DNA from: Phycisphaeraceae bacterium | GTDB taxonomy: Bacteria > Planctomycetota > Phycisphaerae > Phycisphaerales > Zrk34 | Direction: 5' to 3' | Assembly (NCBI GenBank): GCA_028284925.1 | Contig: JANQQT010000078.1 | Location: forward strand, 1 to 42,614 | DNA: 42,614 bases | Part shown: piece after piece, positions 8,768-18,700 of the stretch | How the letters are laid out: each line of letters opens with the position of its first letter | Position numbering within the stretch: position 1 is the first letter of the stretch | Position numbers and translations under genes: made by a program | The notes under the pieces: model-generated | The model's input: only the letters and a program-made list of their open reading frames with translations | What the model was told of the DNA's origin: nothing | Databases searched by the model: none

Positions 8768-9425
8768 CGCCTGATCGTCGACGCGAGATAGCATCAACCG
8801 ATGTGAGTTGGGGATATCCGCGCGTCTGGATCAAGCTTCGCCGCGAGGGCTGGGGGGTGAACCGCAAGAGGAACTACCGGATCTATCGCCTGGAAGGTCT
8901 TTGTATGAAGCGTCAAAAGCCGCATCGCCATCGCAGCAGTTGTGTGCGACCGGTTCGAGCCAAGGCCACCCAGAGAACGAAAGTTGGTCCATGGACTTCA
9001 TGGCCGATGAGTTGTTTGATGGGCGTCGTCTTCGGCTCTTAACGGTAGTGAATGGCTATACACGTGAGAGTCTTACGATCGAGGTCGACCAGCGATTCGG
9101 TGGCGGAGAAGTCACTGACGTTCTTGACTGCGCGGCAACCCGACGTGGTCTTCCAAAGCAAATTCGATTTGACAATGGAAGGGAGTTTACCAGCAAGCGA
9201 TTGGACCCATGGGCGTATCTTCGTGGTGTCAAGATGGAGTTCAGTAGACGCGGAAAGCCTACGGATCATGGTCTGATTGAAGCGTTCAACGGTCGCCTTC
9301 GAGCCGAGTGTTTGAATGAGTATTGGTTTTTGAGTTTGGATGATGCCAGGGAGAAGATCCAGCGGTGGCGTGATCACTATAATGACGAACGACTCCACAG
9401 CGCCTTGGGAAACTTGGCTGGATAA
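8761..9425 (+). pseudogene. IS3-family transposase orfB (DDE integrase core), frameshifted and deleted
   Basis: Reading starts in the -1 frame relative to orfA (SLTPDRRRE ... SWGYPRVWIKLRREGWGVNRKRNYRIYRLEGL). Around 8970-8985 the homology jumps to another frame (NESWSMDFMADELFDGRRLRLLTVV), so there is a frameshifting lesion. The rve core that follows has the expected catalytic pattern: SMDF (first Asp), RFDNGREFTS (second Asp) and EAFNGRLRAECLNEYWF (Glu). It ends at HSALGNLAG and the stop 9423-9425. Between RRRE and SWGYPRV about 50-60 residues normally present in the family are missing. With at least two lesions the transposase is dead. A false start at 8808 in the second frame is an artefact of the frameshift. 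Confidence 0.8.
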
Positions 9426-9426
9426 A

Positions 9427-9472
9427 GCCCAAGACTCACATGGCCGGTGGTACTGAATTGGGTACAAGTGCA
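9427..9472 (-). repeat. Right terminal inverted repeat of the IS3-family element
   Basis: Its reverse complement begins TGCACTTGTACCCAATTC and aligns with the left terminus at 8451-8498. The outer CA at 9471-9472 gives the element end, 21 bp from the stop codon of the FG-GAP gene on the opposite strand. Confidence 0.7.
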
Positions 9473-9493
9473 GTCGACTACTCTGTCACGTCT

Positions 9494-10924
9494 TTACGGA
9501 CGAAAACTCAGGCGCAAGACGCTATTGATCTTTACACTGTCAATCCTTTCCTGCTTTCCGTTTGGCCACAGGATTTCCGCTTGGACTGTTCCCTTTGATT
9601 TCCCCAGTCCAAAATGCAACGTCAGGTCATTCTGATTTCCTTGGCCGGTTCCCGCTTCAACATGTCGCGTCATGAGTTTCGAATCCACCGTTATCCGTAC
9701 CTGCGCTCCTATCGCTGAGCGGTTGACCGTTTGCCCGTCGCCCGACAATTGAAATTTAATCCATCCTCCCTTTGCGACCTCATTTCGAAACAGTCTTCCC
9801 GCCGATGCAAGGTCCAAATCACCATCATTATCAAAGTCCGCCCACGCCGCCTGGTATGTTGGCCCAAGTTTCCCTATGCCCAATCCCTCTCCAACATTCT
9901 TGAATACGAATTTGCCTTCGTTCGAAAACAGAACGGGGTAATTCTTTCGTCCGAACGACGCTGTCCCATATACGGTCGTAAAGTACAAATCCGCATCCCC
10001 ATCATTGTCAAAATCTCCCACAGTCGGCGATGCATACGACTCCTGATAATGTATGCCACACGTCCCTAAATCCTTAAATCTGAAACCACCGGTCTTCCCT
10101 AAATTCATTAGGAACCTTGACTGTGGCTGGTTCCCTCGTGCATCTCGATGCGCAAAATTCCCGGCAAACAGATCCATCGCTCCATCATTATTAAAATCTC
10201 CCCATGCCGCTCCGATCGAGTGTCCGCCCGCAAATCCTTTGCTTGTCGCCAGCACACCATGTGTACGAGCACGCTCCTTGAATTTACCTTTACCTTGATT
10301 GACCCAGAGCAAATTGGGCTGCAAGCGATAATTGGAGACGTACACATCCAGGTCACCATCCTGATCGAAATCACACGCTGTCACACCTCTTGCACGAAAT
10401 CGTGCAATACTCGTTTCGAGCCTGAATCCCTTTCCATTCTCATTGATAAGTATCAGGAATGGATAGGTGATTCCCTTTCTCCAGTTTTCGTATCCACCGA
10501 CGAACAGGTCTACATACCCATCACCGTCAAAGTCGCCCCAACACGCTCCGCGTGACACGCATGGCGGTAGCTTTGGTAATTTTACCTCGACGAATGCCTT
10601 TCCTTTCTGATTCCGAAACAGTCGCAAGGCCGACCATGAAAACAGGTCCACCCAACCGTCGTTATCATAATCCGCCGCTACACATGCCCCCGGGATATCT
10701 CCGATCTTCTTGAACGATTTGCCTTTCTGGTTGATCCAGATTCCGCCTGCACATAAATCCACCCAGCCATCGTTGTTTAGATCCGCCCAACAAGCGGCAC
10801 GGCCTCCCAGTTTCAACCCTAATTCGTTCGTCGCATCCTTGAACCCATTTGCCCATGCTTTCGAATGAAATCCTGCAGGGAAAACCAGAGAGAAAATGAC
10901 GAATGCCAATATGGATCGCCTCAT
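9494..10924 (-). CDS. Secreted FG-GAP/VCBS repeat protein with ASPIC/UnbV C-terminus
   Basis: The product is 476 aa. ATG 10924 is chosen over an upstream TTG (10942) because AAAGGA lies 9 nt before it and a clean signal peptide then follows (MRRSILAFVIFSLVFPAGFHSKAWA, cut before NGF). Seven FG-GAP-type calcium loops are visible, among them ADLNNDGWVDL, ADYDNDGWVDL, GDFDGDGYVDL, CDFDQDGDLDV and GDFDNDGDADL. These predict a seven-bladed integrin-alpha-like beta propeller. The C-terminal 80 residues (RSAIGAQVRI ... LHFGLGKS ... ILWPNGKQERI) match the ASPIC/UnbV domain common in planctomycetes. The role is probably extracellular ligand binding; no enzyme motif is seen. The 3' end nearly abuts the IS but looks complete. 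Confidence 0.9.
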   Translation of the reverse strand: MRRSILAFVIFSLVFPAGFHSKAWANGFKDATNELGLKLGGRAACWADLNNDGWVDLCAGGIWINQKGKSFKKIGDIPGACVAADYDNDGWVDLFSWSALRLFRNQKGKAFVEVKLPKLPPCVSRGACWGDFDGDGYVDLFVGGYENWRKGITYPFLILINENGKGFRLETSIARFRARGVTACDFDQDGDLDVYVSNYRLQPNLLWVNQGKGKFKERARTHGVLATSKGFAGGHSIGAAWGDFNNDGAMDLFAGNFAHRDARGNQPQSRFLMNLGKTGGFRFKDLGTCGIHYQESYASPTVGDFDNDGDADLYFTTVYGTASFGRKNYPVLFSNEGKFVFKNVGEGLGIGKLGPTYQAAWADFDNDGDLDLASAGRLFRNEVAKGGWIKFQLSGDGQTVNRSAIGAQVRITVDSKLMTRHVEAGTGQGNQNDLTLHFGLGKSKGTVQAEILWPNGKQERIDSVKINSVLRLSFRP

Positions 10925-11339
10925 GACATACCATCCTTTCAAATCAGATGTGCTTGCGCGACGATTATAAATGGGAACCTGAGGCTACATGCGAAAAAGA
11001 ACCATCTACACACGGATACGTCCATTGGACACATTGGAACGGAATTGGCTGCAACGGGCAATGCTCGTAGGCAGCGTACATGCATCGATGGTCTCTACGC
11101 ATGCATGCCCAAGGGCATGTCCTTTTTACCCAAGAGGACACTGATTTAGACATGATCACCTTTTTTTACCCAAAAAAGAGGTTTCACACCCTTGCATTCC
11201 TGACAATGTGGCCATAATTTCCTTGTACAAAGGTTTCAAATCGATTAGGATTGGATTAGTCAAACGCGGATCATTTCTGTAAATCGCGAAAGAAAGATAG
11301 ATCGAACATAGACCCTTATTTCACCAGGGAGTCATTCAG
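10925..11339. other. Divergent intergenic region with several small hairpins
   Basis: It separates the minus-strand FG-GAP gene from the plus-strand PEP-CTERM gene, so it should hold both promoters, but no convincing promoter pair was picked out. It contains three inverted repeats in 80 bp: CATGCCC-AA-GGGCATG (11104-11119, last arm to 11119), TGTCCT..AGGACA (11118-11140) and ACCTTTTTTT..AAAAAAGAGGT (11158-11182). The last two share a TTTTTACCCAA core. No gene was found. Confidence 0.5.
11118..11182. repeat. Two related tandem hairpins sharing a TTTTTACCCAA core
   Basis: TGTCCTTTTTACCCAAGAG.. at 11118-11140 and ACCTTTTTTTACCCAAAAAA.. at 11158-11182 each fold on themselves and resemble each other. 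They may be duplicated leader hairpins or a diverged operator pair. They do not end a known transcript, since genes point away on both sides. Confidence 0.4.
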
Positions 11340-12566
11340 ATGATCACTCGAACCTTGCGGTTATTTATGGTCACGGTCGTGGTAACGCTGCTGCTGGCTG
11401 CATTTCCGGTTAACGCGGCCATTATTGACTGGGATTCCGGCCTTGTGGTTGACGACTCATCGGTCATCAACATCGGGTCGACCCTGGTTGCGGTTAACTC
11501 GGGGACGGGTGCCGTATCTATTAACGGAGTCGATTTTGCTGCGGGCGGGTCAAGCCCTCTTCCCAGTTCATTTGGTGCGGCTTATGCCACCAATGCGTTC
11601 AGTCCTCAAATGAATACGCTTCTAACGGGCGCATCATTCGGTGCGACCGGGACAACATTCTCTCTCAATGGTTTGACCATCGGAGACGACTATCTCGTTC
11701 AGATATTTGCGGCAGACGACCGCGGTTGCTGTGCGGGTCGCCAGGTTTTTTATGACAATGGTACCGGTGACAATTCCAACAACAGTCCCATGCTCACGAC
11801 GGGCACGCCCGGCTTTGTTACAGGTACGTTCACGGCCGATGCTGTATCGCAGACCATCGGGGCTTACCGCGTTGTTACGGATGACAACAACACCTATGTC
11901 AATGCTTACCAACTCAGGTCTGTGACGGCCTTGCCGCCTGATCCACCGGAGACGATCGTTCACGGTCAGGATGTCATTGATCGCCCGGGCCCGGACGGGT
12001 GGCACGGCGCTGCCGTCTACAACACCCCCATAGCTGACGGCAGCAACGGTACTCCGGGTATCCTTGGCAAAGTCAGTTCCTTTGAGTTCTTTAATAACCT
12101 TCCCGACCGGGCCGGCCTTTTCATTACACCGCTTCTTGTCGAGAATGTCGGCGGGGACTATGTCGTTCGGGGAATCGGCGCCACACGAACTGTTACCGAT
12201 GCGGGCGTACAGACCAACGATTTTGATGTTGTCGAAGGTACGGATACATTCGACTGGACGCAGGGTACGTTTCACATGGCCATGCGATATGGCGGCCCAA
12301 CGGTCTCCAACATTGGTGTGGTTAAGTTCGGCGGTAGCGCGACCAACTTCTGGGCTTTCTTTGGAGACCCTAATCCGCTTGGTCCGGAGCACAATGCTGT
12401 CCTTGGCAACGTCCTTTCCGGGCCACAGTCGTTTGCCGCATTAGGCAGAGATTACTCGATTCAGTTTACGGTTGATCCCGTCAACCCGATTCCCGAGCCT
12501 ACTGCGGCGTTGATTCTGCTGGTCGGCGTTGCCGTACACGGGACACGACGCAATCGGAAAAAATAA
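11340..12566 (+). CDS. PEP-CTERM protein with an unrecognised module shared with the downstream giant
   Basis: The product is 408 aa. The start ATG is preceded by AGGGAG with 8-nt spacing. A signal peptide (residues 1-26, ending FPVNA) leads into a beta-rich domain (about 28-198) with the motif DDYLVQIFAADDRGCCAGR, known from PVC-group PEP-CTERM proteins. Residues about 203-382 form a second module (HGQDVIDRPGPDGWHG ... FYGDPNPLG-like ... FAALGRDYSIQF). This module recurs twice in the neighbouring giant, at 13527-14045 and 15172-15640. The tail is a PEP-CTERM sorting signal: PIPEP, a hydrophobic stretch, then RRNRKK. The protein should be exported and processed by an exosortase encoded elsewhere. 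No catalytic motif is seen; a surface binding or matrix role is inferred. Confidence 0.9.
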   Translation: MITRTLRLFMVTVVVTLLLAAFPVNAAIIDWDSGLVVDDSSVINIGSTLVAVNSGTGAVSINGVDFAAGGSSPLPSSFGAAYATNAFSPQMNTLLTGASFGATGTTFSLNGLTIGDDYLVQIFAADDRGCCAGRQVFYDNGTGDNSNNSPMLTTGTPGFVTGTFTADAVSQTIGAYRVVTDDNNTYVNAYQLRSVTALPPDPPETIVHGQDVIDRPGPDGWHGAAVYNTPIADGSNGTPGILGKVSSFEFFNNLPDRAGLFITPLLVENVGGDYVVRGIGATRTVTDAGVQTNDFDVVEGTDTFDWTQGTFHMAMRYGGPTVSNIGVVKFGGSATNFWAFFGDPNPLGPEHNAVLGNVLSGPQSFAALGRDYSIQFTVDPVNPIPEPTAALILLVGVAVHGTRRNRKK

Positions 12567-12624
12567 ATTTAGCCTACCCCAGCCCATCGATGGATAAGCT
12601 AGAATGAATGAGAGAGAGCCGTGC

Positions 12625-12650
12625 GGCCGCCCTGCAGTTCCCGGGCGGCC
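12625..12650 (+). terminator. GC-rich hairpin between PEP-CTERM and CotH genes
   Basis: GGCCGCCC (12625-12632) pairs perfectly with GGGCGGCC (12643-12650) across a 10-nt loop, 58 bp after the PEP-CTERM stop. The following ATTTCTCATC is only weakly T-rich, so it may be a leaky terminator or an attenuator for the downstream gene. Confidence 0.55.
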
Positions 12651-12695
12651 ATTTCTCATCTAAACCTATCCACCAGATTCTCGTCCCGAACTGTC

Positions 12696-12701
12696 AGGAG
12701 G
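12696..12701 (+). promoter_or_regulatory. Ribosome-binding site AGGAGG deciding the start at 12711
   Basis: A perfect AGGAGG lies 9 nt before ATG 12711. The longer frame back to GTG 12621 would run through the GC hairpin and lacks a Shine-Dalgarno, so it is rejected. Confidence 0.75.
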
Positions 12702-12710
12702 CCTGCGTTC

Positions 12711-15700
12711 ATGCCACGGATTCGTCGCTTAGACAAGATCAGTTCACACGGAGCAAACCCATTAGCTTTGGAAGCTCTGGAATCCCGCCTCCTTCTCAAT
12801 AGCCATCCCATCATAACGGAATTCATGGCCGACAACGACAGTACGCTTGCTGATGTCGATGGTGACTTCTCCGACTGGATCGAGTTGCATAACCCTACCG
12901 GTAATCCCATTGACCTTGAAGGCTGGTCGCTTACGGATGATGCGGATGAGCTGGAGAAGTGGAGTCTTCCGGAAATTACACTTGATCCCGGCGCATTCCT
13001 GCTGGTTTTTGCTTCAGGCAAGAATCGAGATGATCCCCTTGCCGAGCTACACACCAACTTCAAACTGGATGCTGATGGTGAGTACCTTGCGCTTGTGGAA
13101 CCTGATGGGCAAACCATTGCGGTTGAGTTTGAGCCGAAGTTTCCCCGTCAACTTCCTGATATTGCGTATGGTCTTGGGAGCGAAATATCCAATTTGGTAG
13201 ACGCCCCGGCTCCGGTCAAATACCACGTTCCTACCGACAACTCTCTTGATCCCGCGTGGAAATCACTTCCCTTTGATGACTCGGTATTCACTGGCGGCGA
13301 GACCGTCCCTTCGGCGGATGTTCGGATTACGGAAGTCGGTTCAAAAGGCACGGATTTTGTTGAATTCCAGAATCTTGCCGGTCAGACGATCGACACGACC
13401 GGTTGGAAGCTTGCGGTTAACAAGGCAGAACCTGCTTTGGCTCCAACCTACAACCAACTCGTCTCCAATGATCCCGGCCTCGTTTCCTACTATCGCCTGT
13501 CTGAAGACGTTACTCCCTTCACCGCCACGATCGAACACGGCCAGGCGCTCGTCGATCGCTCCGCCATCGACGGCTGGCATGGAACGGCTATCTACAATAC
13601 GCCTTTTGATGACAACGGCGCGGGGGGACTCGGGCAGGTTCTGTCATTCTCCTTTTATCTGAACGATGGCAGCGCGGCGGGAAGACAAATCACTCCCGTT
13701 CTTTTGGAGAAGGTTGGTGCAGATTTTGTCGTTCACGGTATCGGACAAACGCGCACGGTCACTTCAAACGGTATTCAGACTTTTGATTTCGATGTCCAAT
13801 CCGGATCGGACACCTTCGACTGGACGACCAATGCATTTCATATGGGGGTGCGTTACGGCAGTCCCACGGTTTCAGCCAGGGGTGGTGTTGACTATGGGGC
13901 AGGCGCATCATCCTGGGCTTTCTACGGTGACCCGAACCCGCTGGGCGCGCAACACAATACCGTTGTGGGTAACCCGGTTACGGGTCCACAATCGTTTGCA
14001 TCACTTCCGCGCGACTACTCCGTTCAGTTTGCCGTCCAGAAAGCAGGCGGCGGCGGACCCGGCGGTATCAGCGCCATTGATGAGACCGGGATCAACGATG
14101 GCGTGTATTCCCAAACCAGCGCCACCGGCCTTGTTACGGGAGCAATTGAGGGCGATGTCGATACGTCTGTCGACTTTTCAGGGGGCTTTGTCACCATTCC
14201 CGATCATCCCTCGCTGGATTCGGCGGGCAGTGCTCTCACGGTCGAAGCCTGGGTGCAACCTGATTCGATCGGTTCGCTGCAGTGGATCGTTGCCAAAGAT
14301 GTCAGCAACGATGCCGTGACACCCGGACTGGACTATCTGCTTGGTATCAACCCTGATGGCCGCCCACGATTCATCACGCAGGGATTGATTCACGATGCCA
14401 TTGCCGCCGATCCTATTGCGGCTGACGGGCAGAGCTGGTACCACATTGTGGGTGTGCAGGATCCCGTCAATTCGATCGTCTCGCTTTATGTTAATGGTGT
14501 TCTTGCGGCAACCGTTCCACACTCATTCACTGGCGTCACAAGCAACGGACCTCTTCTCATCGGTGATCGCAGTGCAGGTGGCGGCGGGCAAGCTCTTAAC
14601 GGTAGAATCGACGAAGTCGCCATTTACGATCGTACTTTAACCCCGGCTGAAATCACGCAACATTATCAGGCGGGGCTGGGGCAACTTGCGGGTGGCGTGA
14701 ACAACGTCAATCCAACTTTGTGGGATCTGCCCGGCGAAATCCTTGCTGACGAGATCATCGTCACGACCGAAGAACCCGGTGAAGGTTACTTCGGCTCAGA
14801 TATTGAGTGGAACGGCGACGGTTCGGGTTGGGCCATGCTTCTGGATCAGGACAACAACATCAAGGACTTTGTCTCATGGGGGTACACCCGGGAGCAACTG
14901 GAGAATCTTCAGGTTAACATCCAGGGGACTAACCTTACTCTGGGTTCGCATTGGACTTCAGCGGGTATCCCCATCGACCCACTCCCCGATAACTCCTACC
15001 AACGCACGGGTGATTCGGATACCAACACGGCCGCTGACTTTGTCTCCATTCCAAACTCGCTTAATGCAACCAATGATCTTCTCACCGCTCCCTTTCCCAC
15101 TACGCAACTTCCGATCTCAGGCGGCATCGGATACACGCGCGACGGTGGAGGTTCGACGCAGGTCGACCCCATAGGCCCGGAGGTAATAGATCGGCCTACC
15201 ATCGACGGTGCGTCCGGTTCCATCTTCCTTCTTGATAACTATCCCTTCACCGATGCGGGGACAGTTACGGAATGGTCTTTTTTTGCAAATAATCCTGTTG
15301 CCAATGGCAGGGCCATTACGCCTCTTATTATCAAACTCGAAGGCGGTACATATCAAATTACCGGTATCGGAGCCACACGCGTCAATGAAGGTTCAGGAAA
15401 GCAGAATTACCCGTTCGACTTGCAACAAGGAAATGCCAACGTATCAGCCGGGAACTACTTTTTCGGATTCATGGACGGCTCGAACGCGGGCAACAACGCC
15501 GGCGTCATCGACTGGGACAACAATACGGCTGATACCATTCGCTGGTTTGGCGGTGGGCATGCGGGCAACCTTTTCGACGGTCGCCAACTACCGGCGAGTC
15601 AAATTTTCCCCAGGACGTATTCCATTCAGGCAACCATCGGCAACGCCCGAGAGAATGCCATACTCGACGATCTCATTGACATCAACGTTGAATCCGTACT

Positions 15701-18700
15701 TTTCAACAACGCTACTTCTCTTTACACCCGGTATGAATTCGATGCGGGCCAGCTTGCTGATCCCGATTCCCTTACTCTCCGCATTCGCCATGATGATGCG
15801 TTCATCGCCTATCTGAACGGGGCCGAGGTCGCACGTTCCATCAATGCTCCGGCTGTGGCATCCTATGATCAATTTGCCACATCAGATCGTCCCAGCGCCG
15901 ATGCCGCCCAATTTTCTGAACTCAACATCACCGCCTCCGCCGGTCTCATAACTCCAGGGCAAAACGTCCTTGCCATACATACGTTCAATGATCAGATTGA
16001 CAGCTCGGAGTTCCTTACGGAAGCAAGACTGCTCGCCTCTAAATTTGTCGGTGGAACGCCCCGATACTTCGAAACTTCCACACCCGGTCTGCCTAACGAT
16101 GAATCCGGCTTTTTTGGTGTTGTGGCCGACACCAACTTCAATGTTGACCGTGGCGTCTACGATACACCCTTCAATCTCGAGATTACTTCTGATACGCTTG
16201 ATGCCCAAATCTATTACACCATCGACAATTCCGAACCTTCTCCCGGAAATGCCAACGCCATACTCTATACCGGTCCTGTCTTGATCGATGGCACAACCAT
16301 TGTCCGTGCGGCCGCATTCAAAGATGGGTTCCAATCCACTAACGTCGACACACAGTCGTATATCTTCATTGACGATGTCGTCCAGCAATCCAATCTTTCA
16401 TCCGCCATTACCAACCATGCCGTTTGGGGCTCGCAACTGGAAGACGCTTTGCTCGCCCTACCCACCGTTTCCATCTCGACCACAGGTCCGATTTCCGAGG
16501 TTGAACGTGGAATCTCCATCGAACTCATTCACCCGGACGGCGCGGATGGCTTCCAGGTGGACGCCGGTGTCGAACATTTCGGTGGGCACAGCCTCAACTT
16601 TGCCAAGAAGAACATGCGTGTCAGTTTCAAGGGTATATACGGGCCGACCAAACTGGACCACGACCTGTTTGGAGGTGGCGTTGACACATTTGATCAGATC
16701 ATCCTTCGGTCCGGCTCGCACGATGGCGCTTTCTATCGGCATGGAAATGGCACGCGCGGCGTATTCATTCGCGGTCGCTGGGCGTTTGATCGGCAAATCG
16801 AACGCGGGTATGCCGCCCCACGCGGGCAGTTCGTTCACGTTTACATCAACGGTGAATACTGGGGGCAACACAATCTCATGGAGCGTCCCAACGCCGACTT
16901 CATGGCCGAGAATTTTGGCGGCGAGAAGGAAGACTATGACGCCCTCAATAAAGGGCAACCCATCGACGGTGACCTTACACGATGGAATGCGATGGTCGCC
17001 GCGGTTAATGACTATGACCAACTCAAACAACACCTCGATGTAGAAAACTACGTCGAATACATGCTCCATCAGTTCTACTACGGCAACGACTGGGACTGGA
17101 ACCATTTCCAGAACTGGATGGCGGCTTCGGCACGCGAAGGCGAACCGGGTTACCAGTTTTTCTCGTGGGATAGCGACATGATCCTGCGAACATCGCCCAC
17201 TTCCAACGTCATTAATCGTGGTGGACCGGGCAATCTGTGGGGCACCATCAGCCAGCACGATGAAGTCAAACAGATCCTTGCCGACAAAGCTCAGGAACTC
17301 TTCTTTAACGATGGCATCTTTACGCCCGCACGTGCCGCGGCCTCACTCGAAGCGACTGCTTCGGAAATCGAACTCTCTATCATCGCCGAGAACGCACGCT
17401 GGAATATCAACGGCTATACCCCTGATACCTGGCGGCAGAATCTTGACAACATCATTAACAACTGGCTTCCGACACGCCATCAGACCGTCGTCCAGCAACT
17501 TCGTGACGCCAACCTTCTTCCCCAACTTAACGCCCCTTCCTTCGAAGTTAACGATGAGCCTCAACATGGCGGTGTTATCCAGCCCGGCGACCAACTTTCC
17601 ATTTCCGTACAGGGAGCCCCCATCGTTATCCAGACGCCCTTGATCGAAACTAACTCCATCATAAACGCTTACGTCCCTCAGAACGATAACCTCGGCGATG
17701 ACTGGCAGCTTGCAACGTACACACAAGGTTCTAACGGCGAAACCTGGATCACCGACGAAAACGGCGTCGGCTATGAGAACGGAACCGGCTACGAAAACTT
17801 CATCAACATCGACGTCGGAAACGAGATGAGTGGGGTGGGGGGAAACAACTCCGTATATATCCGTATGCCATTTGATATCGCCGACCAGGCTACCATCGAT
17901 TTGTTTGAAACACTCGTCCTCAACATTGCCGCCGACGACGGTTTCGTCGCTTACCTGAACGGCCAACGTATCACTTCCGCGACTGCACCGGACGAAAACA
18001 CCATCGACTGGAATTCCAATGCGACCTCTGCCGGCGAAACCAATCCCAACGCCCTGACGCCCTTTGATGTCACGCAACACATCGACAAGCTGCTTGTCGG
18101 TCAGAACATGCTCGCCATTCACGGTCTTAACGGCAGCACGGGTAGTAGCGACATGCTTATCCTCGCCGAATTCTTCGGTGGTCAGATTGACCCCAACCCG
18201 CAGCCCGGCTCCATCTTCTACACGCTCGATGGCACTGACCCCATGGACCCCAATGCCATCCCCTACACCGGGCCCATCACGCTTATGTCTAACATCGATA
18301 TCCGCTCGCGTGCTTTCCTGAATAACGAATGGTCACCTCTAAGTCAGGCCAATTTTGTCGTCGATCAGCCATCATTGCGTATCACCGAGTTGATGTTCAA
18401 TCCGCCCGACCCCACGACTGCTGAGCTGGCCGTTGATCCCAGCTTCGACAACGATGATTTCGAGTTTGTCGAGGTTCTCAACACAGGTTCCACGCCACTT
18501 AACCTGGCGGACTTCTCATTCACGGACGGTATTCAATTCACCTTCCCTAACCTCCTCATCCAGCCCGATCAGCGTATCCTCATCGTTGAGAACCAGGCTG
18601 CCTTCGAAGTGCGGTACGATGCCAACAGCCTTGTTATCGCAGGCCAGTACTCCGGCGCACTCGACAACGGAGGTGAGCATGTCACCCTGACCGATCCATT

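Larger units (their letters stand above)
8451..9472 (+). mobile_element. Degenerate IS3-family insertion sequence, about 1022 bp
   Basis: The boundaries come from imperfect inverted repeats of nearly 50 bp that begin TG and end CA (8451-8498 and 9427-9472). They are supported by the matching terminus at 78-1. The element carries orfA and a -1-frame orfB with DDE residues, as in IS3 elements. At 1022 bp it is shorter than the usual 1.2-1.5 kb, because both orfs have lost internal segments and orfB carries a frameshift. No target-site duplication is visible: GGT precedes the left end and GTC follows the right end. This suggests later rearrangement or old age. The element cannot make active transposase as it stands. 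Confidence 0.85.

Noticed and set aside
8445-9478. Target-site duplication around the IS3-family element
   Set aside because: The bases outside the two termini (GGT on the left, GTC on the right) do not match for 3 to 5 bp.
12621-12711. GTG start at 12621 for the first CotH giant
   Set aside because: It would translate through the GC-rich hairpin and has no Shine-Dalgarno, whereas ATG 12711 has a perfect AGGAGG.
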